The notes beneath the pieces are model-generated. The model searched no databases. It was not told the DNA's origin and saw nothing but the letters and a program-made list of their open reading frames with translations. A stretch of DNA of 64,000 nucleotides from Candidatus Kryptobacter tengchongensis (GTDB taxonomy: Bacteria > Bacteroidota > Ignavibacteria > Kryptoniales > Kryptoniaceae), in NCBI GenBank assembly GCA_001485605.1, contig FAON01000012.1:464057-528056 (forward strand), read 5' to 3'. Shown one piece after another: positions 1 to 6,942 of the stretch; within the stretch, counting starts at the first letter, position 1, and each line of letters starts with the position of its first letter. Both the position numbers and the translations under genes were made by a program.

Positions 1-220
1 AAACAACCCAGATATGCGTGAGATATTCAGATTTTTCCCCCTCCATCAAGGGAACTGAAACAGTATAAGCAATAAGTTTTCCATCAGGTGAGATTGCGGT
101 TGTGCCAACTCGCTTGAACTTTATCATAACATCGGGTGTCCATTTTTCCTGGGGAAGTAAGAAGTTAGCCGCAAACAAGATTATGATGATTTGAGCCAGT
201 ATAAGATTTCTTCTCGTCAT
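1..220 (-). CDS. S9 family (prolyl oligopeptidase-like) peptidase, N-terminal part only
   Basis: The gene runs off the left edge, so only about 73 N-terminal codons are seen. The ATG lies nine bases after a strong GGAGG ribosome site. A signal peptide (MTRRN followed by a hydrophobic run LILAQIIIILFAANFLL) is followed by WTPDVMIKFKRVG, then AISPDGKLIAYTV and KSEYLTHIWVV. This is the start of the beta-propeller of secreted S9 acyl-aminoacyl/dipeptidyl peptidases, where the first blade carries the SPDGK..AYTV signature. Such enzymes cleave small peptides in the periplasm. The catalytic Ser-Asp-His domain would lie outside the window. It is transcribed leftwards like the four genes to its right. 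The family call is from pattern memory of the N-terminus only. Confidence 0.72.
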   Translation of the reverse strand, partial: MTRRNLILAQIIIILFAANFLLPQEKWTPDVMIKFKRVGTTAISPDGKLIAYTVSVPLMEGEKSEYLTHIWVV

Positions 221-236
221 AACTTCGCCTCCATTT

Positions 237-1271
237 TTAATTTGTTAAAAATACCTTTAGTTTAAGTTTTGATTTAATAACTTCCCAGAATTTATCTGGC
301 TCACCATCAAGTCGCCATATAGCGATGCCAGCAAGATTATATTTATTCACAAGGTCAAGTTTTTCAGATAAACTTTCTTCATCTTCAAAATAAATCACAT
401 TTTCAACTCCGTTTTCATCTTTAAACCTAAAATATGGTGCTTTTGCTTTTCTATCCCATTTCTTTTTCAAATTATATTTGCTCATAACATCTTTAAGCTC
501 AGGGTAATAAATCCCTCGTCCTTGCTCATTTCCCTTCCACCATCTTCCGTAGAAAGGTATTCCAAGTATAATTTTTTGTGGTTTTATTCCCTGTGAAATC
601 GCAAATTTTATTGTTTCTTCCACCCACCACTTTGGCGCAATTGGTCCAGGGGGATCAAGTCTTCCTGCATAATCATATCCCATTATCACAAAATAATCAA
701 CCACTTCACCAAGTTCAGAATAATCATAAACCCCAGCCCAGCCAGTAAATTTTTCAGATGTTTTTGCAACTACATCAACACTTACAACTTTCCCGTAGTT
801 ATGAAGTTTTGCGCTCACAAGCTCAACAAACTTAGTATATCCATCACGAACATTCACAAATGGTCCTTCAAAATCAAGGTTTATTCCAATGTAATTTCCA
901 TTTAGAACAAGTTTTAAGATTGAATCGGCGATCATTTCTCTAACTTTTGGTTCAGAAAGCAATGCCTCAGCAATATCAACACGAAAGCCTTGATTAACTA
1001 TGAGTGGCATTAAAGGCAGATCATTTTGACGGGAGAAAATTAAAAGATTTGAGTCAATGTCAGCGATGATATTTCCAGCGCTGTCAAACCTAAACCATGT
1101 TGGGGAAACAATGGAAATGGAAGAAAAATTCTTTTGAAGAGATAGAAAACTTGTAGTATCTGCTTTGACGACCCAAGCGATGATAATTTTCGGATGGTAT
1201 TCAAATGGTGGTCTTAAGGTTGCGCACGAAGATAAAAGAAAAATTAACGGGATTAAAAATCTTGCTCTCAT
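237..1271 (-). CDS. GH18-like (YaaH-type) glycoside hydrolase lipoprotein
   Basis: 344 residues. The N-terminus MRARFLIPLIFLLSSC is a lipoprotein signal with a lipobox ending at Cys16, so the protein should be membrane-anchored outside the cytoplasm. The rest resembles the TIM-barrel GH18 proteins of the YaaH/spore-cortex type: YIGINLDFEGP near residue 130 is the catalytic DxxDxDxE-like strand end with Glu as acid, and YFVIMGYDYAG and KIILGIPFYGRWW are the later barrel strands. Known family members act on N-acetylglucosamine polymers or peptidoglycan; the substrate here is not determined. The usual LysM domains are absent. The start is 12 bp after the stop of the upstream dehydrogenase, so the genes are likely co-transcribed. 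Confidence 0.8.
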   Translation of the reverse strand: MRARFLIPLIFLLSSCATLRPPFEYHPKIIIAWVVKADTTSFLSLQKNFSSISIVSPTWFRFDSAGNIIADIDSNLLIFSRQNDLPLMPLIVNQGFRVDIAEALLSEPKVREMIADSILKLVLNGNYIGINLDFEGPFVNVRDGYTKFVELVSAKLHNYGKVVSVDVVAKTSEKFTGWAGVYDYSELGEVVDYFVIMGYDYAGRLDPPGPIAPKWWVEETIKFAISQGIKPQKIILGIPFYGRWWKGNEQGRGIYYPELKDVMSKYNLKKKWDRKAKAPYFRFKDENGVENVIYFEDEESLSEKLDLVNKYNLAGIAIWRLDGEPDKFWEVIKSKLKLKVFLTN

Positions 1272-1283
1272 AAATTATCAAAA

Positions 1284-2162
1284 TTAAATTTCTATGCCGG
1301 CAAGTTCAGCCATTGTTTTATAGATTGCCGAGTAATCTTCATTTTCATATTTTGAAAGAGTTTGAACAAACATCTCACGAATTGATGAAATAACGGGAAA
1401 TGGAATTTTCAAGTCAAGTGCTAAATCAAGGACTAAATTTATGTCTTTCAACATATGTTTGACATAGAAATTCGGCTCAAAGTTTCCGTTTATTATCGTT
1501 TTGCCCTTGTTTTGATACATTGCTGAGTTGAGGGCGGAATTTTCAAGCACTTCAAGAACTATTTCTTTTGGAATCCCGGATTTTTCTGCAAGGACGAATG
1601 CTTGGGATAATGCAACGATCATTGTGGCTATCATTGAGTTCATGGCAAGTTTCAAAATTGTCGCTTTCTCCACCGAATCAAACTTCCATGTTTTCTTTCC
1701 CAAAACTTTAAAAATTTCTTCGCATTTTTCTATTGCAGATTTATCACCGCCAGCAAAAATTAACAATGTTCCATCACCAGCCTGAGTTTTACTCCCGAGC
1801 ACTGGAGCATGGATAAAGTAAGCACCTTGTTTTTTGTAATCACTGTAAAGCTTGAGAGTTGTAGATGGTGAAACTGTGCTCATATCAATATGGATAAATC
1901 CATTTTTTAGATTGTTGAAGATTCCGTTTTTATCATATGCGATGTTTTCAAGTGCTTTTGAATCAGCAAGCATTGATATTGTGATGTCGCAATTCTTTAC
2001 AATCTCAGCTGGTGATTCAACAGGGGTTATCCCTTTATCCCCAAGTTTTAAAATTTTTTCTTTTGTTCTGTTGTATACGACAAGCTCATATCCGTTATTT
2101 AAAAGTCTTTTTGCCATCATTTCTCCCATTATTCCAAGTCCTATGAAACCGATTTTCTTCAT
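1284..2162 (-). CDS. NAD(P)-dependent beta-hydroxyacid dehydrogenase (3-hydroxyisobutyrate dehydrogenase family)
   Basis: About 292 residues. The Rossmann glycine motif GFIGLGIMG is right at the N-terminus, and KLAMNSMIA near residue 170 carries the family's catalytic lysine. The family reduces or oxidises beta-hydroxyacids or semialdehydes (3-hydroxyisobutyrate, tartronate semialdehyde, succinic semialdehyde/glyoxylate in the GLYR branch); which substrate applies cannot be read from the sequence. A longer frame begins with TTG at 2174, but the ATG at 2162 is preceded by GGAGGG at ideal distance, so that start is preferred. It sits between the GH18-like lipoprotein and the M23 peptidase genes, all on the minus strand. 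Confidence 0.88.
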   Translation of the reverse strand: MKKIGFIGLGIMGEMMAKRLLNNGYELVVYNRTKEKILKLGDKGITPVESPAEIVKNCDITISMLADSKALENIAYDKNGIFNNLKNGFIHIDMSTVSPSTTLKLYSDYKKQGAYFIHAPVLGSKTQAGDGTLLIFAGGDKSAIEKCEEIFKVLGKKTWKFDSVEKATILKLAMNSMIATMIVALSQAFVLAEKSGIPKEIVLEVLENSALNSAMYQNKGKTIINGNFEPNFYVKHMLKDINLVLDLALDLKIPFPVISSIREMFVQTLSKYENEDYSAIYKTMAELAGIEI

Positions 2163-2177
2163 TTCACCCTCCAAATT

Positions 2178-3257
2178 TTATTTTACAAAAATCATAAGTT
2201 TTGAAGCGATAAAATCCCCTGCGAAAATCGTATAAACATAAACCCCACTTGCAAGGTCATCGGCGTTAAAAATCACATAGTGCAAACCCGAGCCTTTTTC
2301 CTCATCTACGAGTGTTTTGACTTCTCTCCCGAGCAAATCATAGACCTTGAGGATAACTCGCCTTGGCTCGGGAAGATAATATCTTATAACTGTTGAAGTG
2401 TTAAATGGGTTTGGATAATTTTGAAAAAGCTCAAATTTATTAAATTTGACTTCTTCTTCGGCGACTTGCGATGGTGGATCAGCATTTATGATTTCACCAG
2501 CTCTTACGGTTACAGTTCGCTTATAAAGTCCATTTAATGCTGTTATTGTATAAGTTCCAGGCTTGACCTCACCTATTGCGTAATTTTCCTGATAAATATC
2601 ATCGCTTCCTATATAAGGGTCATTGAAATTATATGTCAAAGCATAGCTAAAAGTTGTATAGGGTGGTCTTGGTTTAGGGTCAGGACTTATATCAACTCGG
2701 GTTGAGTTGGGAGCGTTTGGAATTTTGCCGTAAATAGCACCTGTTCCATTCATTGCAAACCAAAGTTCCGGGTTTCGCCTCGTTCTATAGGATTCATATC
2801 TTGGTGTCCCAAGACGAATTTCAAAATGTAAGTGAGGTCCTGTTGAATATCCTGTATTCCCTGAGATTGCAACTGGTTCACCAGCTTTGACGCTGTCCCC
2901 CTGATTCTTTAATGGTTTTGAGAGATGTCCGTAAAGTAAATATAAATCTTTTCCTTCCCATTGCCCTTTAATAAAAATATAATTTCCTGCCCCATTGGGT
3001 TCATAACCACCAATTGTGTCGTATGGGTTATATGCAACAAAATAAATTATACCATCGCAAGCCGAGTAAACGGTGTCGTATCTTACGAGGATGTCAACGC
3101 CAGTATGAGCTCTATTTTGGGGATCGCGGATATTTGGTTCACCGTAAAGATATGAGCCGTTGATTTGAATATGATCTGGCACGGGGCGTTTTAATCTAAA
3201 ACTTTGAGGATAAAGAAATTGCACAAGGATTAAAAAAAGTGGTAAAATTTTTAACAT
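2178..3257 (-). CDS. Secreted M23 (LytM-type) peptidase with T9SS sorting domain
   Basis: About 359 residues. A signal peptide (LKILPLFLILVQFLYPQ) precedes an M23 metallopeptidase domain: HTGVD near residue 53 and HLHFEIRLG near 145 are the HxxxD and HxH zinc motifs of lysostaphin-type endopeptidases, which cut peptidoglycan cross-links or glycine-rich peptides. A beta-sandwich stretch follows, and the last 80 residues are a type A T9SS sorting domain (FELFQNYPNPFN, VYDLLGREVKTL, LASGVYVYTI). The enzyme should be exported and released or anchored on the cell surface. A frame extends six bases further to a TTG, which would overlap the thiI stop; the ATG at 3257 is preferred. Confidence 0.9.
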   Translation of the reverse strand: MLKILPLFLILVQFLYPQSFRLKRPVPDHIQINGSYLYGEPNIRDPQNRAHTGVDILVRYDTVYSACDGIIYFVAYNPYDTIGGYEPNGAGNYIFIKGQWEGKDLYLLYGHLSKPLKNQGDSVKAGEPVAISGNTGYSTGPHLHFEIRLGTPRYESYRTRRNPELWFAMNGTGAIYGKIPNAPNSTRVDISPDPKPRPPYTTFSYALTYNFNDPYIGSDDIYQENYAIGEVKPGTYTITALNGLYKRTVTVRAGEIINADPPSQVAEEEVKFNKFELFQNYPNPFNTSTVIRYYLPEPRRVILKVYDLLGREVKTLVDEEKGSGLHYVIFNADDLASGVYVYTIFAGDFIASKLMIFVK

Positions 3258-3259
3258 TT

Positions 3260-4492
3260 TCAATCTTCAATTTTTTCAACTATGTTTTTGTCAAGGAAAT
3301 CGGCATATATATTTTCAACTTCGGCGTTTGAAAGGGAAATTTCAACAAGTTCATTCCAGTTGATTTTCTTTTCCACTTCAAATATATCATTAAGATCCGC
3401 CCATGTTTCAGGATGTCTTCCTGTTAAGAAACTGCAACAATCATCATATGGCTGGCTTGAAATTTCGTAAGTTCCTATCTCCCTTGATTTTTGAATTATC
3501 TCTTCCTTGTCAATTCCGATTAAAGGTCTTAATATCGGCAGGTTAGCAATTTGATTTATCACTCTTATATTTCTTAATGTCTGAGAGGCAACTTGACCTA
3601 AGCTTTCACCTGTTACCAAAGCTTCGGCTTTTTCTTTTTCGGCGATTTTTTCCGCAATTTTTATCATTAATCTTCTGTATAAAATTGTCCTTAGTTCAAC
3701 GGGGGCGTTCAAAACAATTATACGCTGTGCTTCGGCTATGGGAACGATGTAGAGTTTTGAGTGAAGTTGAAACCTGCTTAAAATTTTAACAATCTGTTTT
3801 ACTTGCTCAATTGAATCATAAGATGTGTAGGGGTAGCTGTGATAATGAACAAATACAACCCTTGCGCCTCGTTTCATAATCATATATGATGCCACTGGCG
3901 AGTCAAATCCCGCTGACAACAGCGAAACAACTTTACCGCTTGAGCCAACAGGTAATCCACCAGGACCTTTAAATCTATCGGCGTAAACATAAACTTCTCT
4001 ATCAACTATTTCAATATGCACAGTGATATCGGGATTTTTTAGGTCAACTTTAATTTCTTTGCCATCGCTTTTAAATTTTTCAAGTATAAAGGCTCCAACT
4101 TTCTGGTTCACTTCAACGGAGTTAAGAGGGAATTTTTTGTTTTGTCTTTTTGTCTTTACGCTAAAGGTTTTAAAATTTTTGCTTTTCAAGACCTTTAAAC
4201 TTGCCTCACAAATTTTTTCTATATCAAGAGCTGAAACAATTCCAATCCCGTAATTTGTCAATCCGAAGACATTATTTAATCTTGACTTAACAATTTCAAT
4301 TTTTTCGGTGTCTTCAAATCCAAATGGGAGGACGATCTTTAATCTTCCGTACCCACGCATCACCATGTTTTGTTTCACTATATCTGAAAGCATAAAAGCG
4401 ATGTTTGTTCTTAACTTCTTCTCAAATATCTCTCTATTTTTTTGCTTTAGGGCAACCTCATGGTAATGACATATTACAACGGCTGAGCTCAT
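3260..4492 (-). CDS. thiI: tRNA 4-thiouridine / thiazole sulfurtransferase ThiI
   Basis: 410 residues. An N-terminal ferredoxin-like and THUMP region (HYHEVALKQKNREIFEKKL) binds tRNA. The PP-loop pyrophosphatase motif SAGFDSPVASYM near residue 190 activates uridine-8 by adenylation. The conserved family stretch GESLGQVASQTL and the PYDDCCSFLTGRHPE segment are also present. There is no C-terminal rhodanese domain, so this is the short, Bacillus-type ThiI that depends on a separate sulfur carrier or cysteine desulfurase. Known roles are s4U8 formation in tRNA and, in some species, thiazole synthesis. It is the first gene of the minus-strand run. The 81-bp gap to its right is shared with a divergent, broken gene. 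Confidence 0.95.
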   Translation of the reverse strand: MSSAVVICHYHEVALKQKNREIFEKKLRTNIAFMLSDIVKQNMVMRGYGRLKIVLPFGFEDTEKIEIVKSRLNNVFGLTNYGIGIVSALDIEKICEASLKVLKSKNFKTFSVKTKRQNKKFPLNSVEVNQKVGAFILEKFKSDGKEIKVDLKNPDITVHIEIVDREVYVYADRFKGPGGLPVGSSGKVVSLLSAGFDSPVASYMIMKRGARVVFVHYHSYPYTSYDSIEQVKQIVKILSRFQLHSKLYIVPIAEAQRIIVLNAPVELRTILYRRLMIKIAEKIAEKEKAEALVTGESLGQVASQTLRNIRVINQIANLPILRPLIGIDKEEIIQKSREIGTYEISSQPYDDCCSFLTGRHPETWADLNDIFEVEKKINWNELVEISLSNAEVENIYADFLDKNIVEKIED

Positions 4493-4573
4493 AAAGTCTT
4501 GTTTTTGATTTTAAATCTAAAGTAAAAATTATTTTAAATGAAAGTTAAAATCAAATCAACGGAGGTGTAATCT

Positions 4574-5284
4574 ATGGCGGTAGAGAAAATTTTAAACTAT
4601 GTTGGAATTGTCGGGGTGATAGCTTTTTTGTTGATTTATGGTTTTGAACTTGCCCCACACCACGATGGACCCCCTGTATCAATCAAATGGATAAAAGAAA
4701 ATTTGGGCACAGAGGGATTTTGGTATGTTAACTTATAGAAAGCCGACGAAAAATTTGTGGAAATCAGAAACTGTTTTCATGGCATTTGTAGTTGCTTTGA
4801 TGACGGAGATGTTTGGTTGACCATTTTTAATTTTTCTTGTCTCTTCAATTTTTGATGTTCCAATTATATCAAAAAAATATTTTGAAGCATTTGGGCATCT
4901 GCCAGCAAAGATCGGGACATTGATAAGTATCATTGGACTATTTTTAATTTCAGCTGGCGGGGCAGAAATTCATAAAATGGGGGGCTTGTAACTGATGGAA
5001 TTTATGAGTTCATACGCCATCCTCAATACACTGGAATTTTTCTTGTTGCATTCGGGTGGCTTATACACTGATCATCGCTGGTAACTTTATGCCCTGTTCT
5101 GGTTGGAGCTTATATTTGGCTTTCAATTCAAGAGGAGAAGGAACTTGTTGAGGTTTATGGTCAAACTTACATTGAATATGCAAGTAAAACGAAGAGACTT
5201 ATCCCGTATCTTGCAAGAAAAAGTTTTGATGGTTTAGCTATTATTTTTATTATTCGTTATTACGGTTTCCGAGAACCTCGTTAA
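4574..5284 (+). pseudogene. Broken isoprenylcysteine-carboxyl-methyltransferase-like membrane methyltransferase
   Basis: A good ribosome site (GGAGG at 4561) and ATG at 4574 open a frame that ends at a TAG at 4736. The protein continues one frame over with MAFVVALMTEMFG, then after a second shift at a run of six G (4979-4984) with [23 protein letters not shown] and EEKELVEVYGQTYIEYA. That is the family signature of ICMT/PEMT-type membrane methyltransferases (RHPxYxG and the EExxL...Y..Y motif). Two in-frame TGA codons at 4818 and 5069 interrupt it as well; the second sits where homologues usually have Trp. Two +1 shifts plus two stops make a functional product very unlikely. The frame runs into the leader of CRISPR array 1. 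A sequencing error could explain the G-run shift but not all four lesions. Confidence 0.8.
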
Positions 5285-5487
5285 TAAGTTAACACTTGTG
5301 ATTTTGAATATCTAATTGATTTACAATCACTTTCCCTTGCTCTGACGCAAATCTTGACACATTGTCAGGGAGGTTCTCGGAAAAATCAGGGGTAAAAGTT
5401 AACACAAAAGGACTTGACTTTTGGGATAAAATTTATTATATTTAAGTGTGTGAATTAGTTTATTTAAAGTTTTGTTTTACCGTGGGT
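5285..5487 (+). promoter_or_regulatory. Leader of CRISPR array 1
   Basis: AT-rich, non-coding, immediately upstream of the first repeat. It is clearly homologous to the leader of array 2 at 8878-9062. Shared blocks are AAGTTAACA at the start, CTCTGAC, TTGTCAGGGAGGTT, GCGGAAAAAT/CTCGGAAAAAT, GTTAACA, the promoter, GTGTGTGAAT, and TTTAAGTTTT/TTTAAAGTTTT followed by GTTTTACCG/ATTTTACGG just before the repeat. A sigma70-type promoter (TTGACT at 5414-5419, 17 bases, TATATT at 5437-5442) points into the array. This side is the acquisition end, because the repeat at the far end (5949) is degenerate. Confidence 0.82.
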
Positions 5488-5978
5488 GTGAATCGAACCT
5501 GTGAGGGATTGAAACTTTAAAGCGTTTTTAACCCACGAATAGTCATCTTTGTGTGAATCGAACCTGTGAGGGATTGAAACAAATACTTCACGGGTATAAA
5601 TATAACTGGCGTTTCCTGTGTGAATTGAACCTGTGAGGGATTGAAACTAAACACTTAACAAAACTCCATCGGGCAATTTCTCAGTGTGAATTGAACCTGT
5701 GAGGGATTGAAACAATTTATTCCCATAAACCCCCAAATGTTCATACGCGTGTGAATTGAACCTGTGAGGGATTGAAACTAACTTGCCCACGCCTTCATCG
5801 CAGACCCAAACGCATGTGTGAATTGAACCTGTGAGGGATTGAAACTCGGTAAGTATTTTCTCAAGAGAAGGTATTTTAGCAAGTGTGAATTGAACCTGTG
5901 AGGGATTGAAACAGTTGACAAATTGAAAAAATATCATTATATTTATTAGTGTGAATTGAATTCGTGAGGGATTGAGAT
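5488..5978 (+). CRISPR. CRISPR array 1, 8 repeats and 7 spacers
   Basis: Repeats of 30 bp begin at 5488, 5551, 5618, 5684, 5749, 5816, 5883 and 5949. The consensus begins GTGTGAATYGAACC and ends GAGGGATTGAAAC; the last eight bases ATTGAAAC are the usual 5' handle left by Cas6 in type I/III systems. Spacers are 33-37 bp. The first two repeats read AATCG, the next six AATTG. The last repeat is degenerate (AATTCGTG, ending GATTGAGAT), which fixes the orientation as left to right. No cas gene lies in the window, so the effector must be encoded elsewhere. The minus-strand open frame across this region is only translated repeat. Confidence 0.97.
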
Positions 5979-6065
5979 GAAATTCTTGATTCATTGCCTA
6001 AAAACTTATTTCACGACAACTATGGATATTTTGTGTTAAGTTAAAATCATAGGAGGGAGATTAAA

Positions 6066-6914
6066 ATGTTAAGGAGTTTATTTTTAGTTTTAATTTTGAA
6101 TTCTTTAATTTCTTGTGATAAGTTATTTCCACAGCTATCATCTACAGGTGTTCCTGATCCTTGGGTCGGGGCAGGGGTTTATCTTTTTGATGGGCATCAA
6201 ATATTTTCTGACAATAAGCTATTTGCAAGGGAATTTAATCAAGCGGGTGATTTTGCTAATCTAAATGTTAAAAGGTCTTTCGAGTTAAAAGATTTAACTA
6301 GGAAAGTTGATGAAAGGGTAAGGGTTGGGGGAAGCCTCGGCATCACGGGTTTATATCCCATCTTGCTTTTTCGCTCTGATATAAAAAAGGATCACATTGG
6401 TGGAATGAGTACATATTACATCGGTGATGGTCCGTGGCAGAGGGGATTTATAACGACAGGGGATTGGAGGGAGGATAAAGGAAGTGAAGATAAATTTAAA
6501 AGATACAGGATTTATTTGGGTATGGGGACTCCGTATGCATTTAATTTGGGTTTCAAATATAGGGTGTCAAAAAGTTGGTTTATAGAAATAGAAAGACCAA
6601 TACTTCCAGTTTTATTTCCATTAGCTTTTAGTTTTGGGACTTCAACTAAGGAGTATGTTAATCCACCGAGATTTATATTTCTTGATTTAGAAGCTAAGGT
6701 TGTGATAGGATATCATCTTACTATAGCTTATGAGATTGCAAGTTTGGGACTTTTTTCACCACCTCCTGGATTTGGTGGAGGTTTATTGGGAGAGATAGAC
6801 CTTGAGACAGCATTAGGTCTTATGATATACTTAAGAGTTGGCATTGTTGATTATCTTTTCGGTAGAGACTATATCTATCCTTACTTTCAGCTTGGATTTG
6901 GATTGAATTTTTAA
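6066..6914 (+). CDS. Putative outer-membrane lipoprotein with barrel-like C-terminus, unknown function
   Basis: 282 residues with a strong GGAGGG ribosome site. The start MLRSLFLVLILNSLISC is a lipoprotein signal with the acceptor Cys at 17. The body is rich in aromatic and glycine residues in alternating hydrophobic strands (YRIYLGMGTPYAFNLGFKYRV, IFLDLEAKVVIGYHLTIAYEI) and ends in YFQLGFGLNF, an aromatic-terminated strand typical of outer-membrane beta barrels. I do not recognise a named family. It lies between the two CRISPR arrays and 28 bp upstream of a T9SS-exported phospholipase/nuclease-like gene in the same direction, so the two are probably one transcript. No function is claimed. 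Confidence 0.75.
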   Translation: MLRSLFLVLILNSLISCDKLFPQLSSTGVPDPWVGAGVYLFDGHQIFSDNKLFAREFNQAGDFANLNVKRSFELKDLTRKVDERVRVGGSLGITGLYPILLFRSDIKKDHIGGMSTYYIGDGPWQRGFITTGDWREDKGSEDKFKRYRIYLGMGTPYAFNLGFKYRVSKSWFIEIERPILPVLFPLAFSFGTSTKEYVNPPRFIFLDLEAKVVIGYHLTIAYEIASLGLFSPPPGFGGGLLGEIDLETALGLMIYLRVGIVDYLFGRDYIYPYFQLGFGLNF

Positions 6915-6942
6915 ATAGTTAAATTAAAGTAGGAGAGTTAAA

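Noticed and set aside
4818..5071. In-frame TGA codons as selenocysteine or reassigned Trp
   Set aside because: Other genes in the window use TGA as stop and TGG for Trp, no SECIS-like hairpin is evident after the TGAs, and the gene also has two frameshifts. It is a pseudogene.
5647..5994. Minus-strand 115-aa open frame across array 1
   Set aside because: It is translated CRISPR repeat (the recurring FNPSQVQFT and FQSLTGSIHT peptides), not a gene. The same holds for 9049-9237 and 9849-10145.
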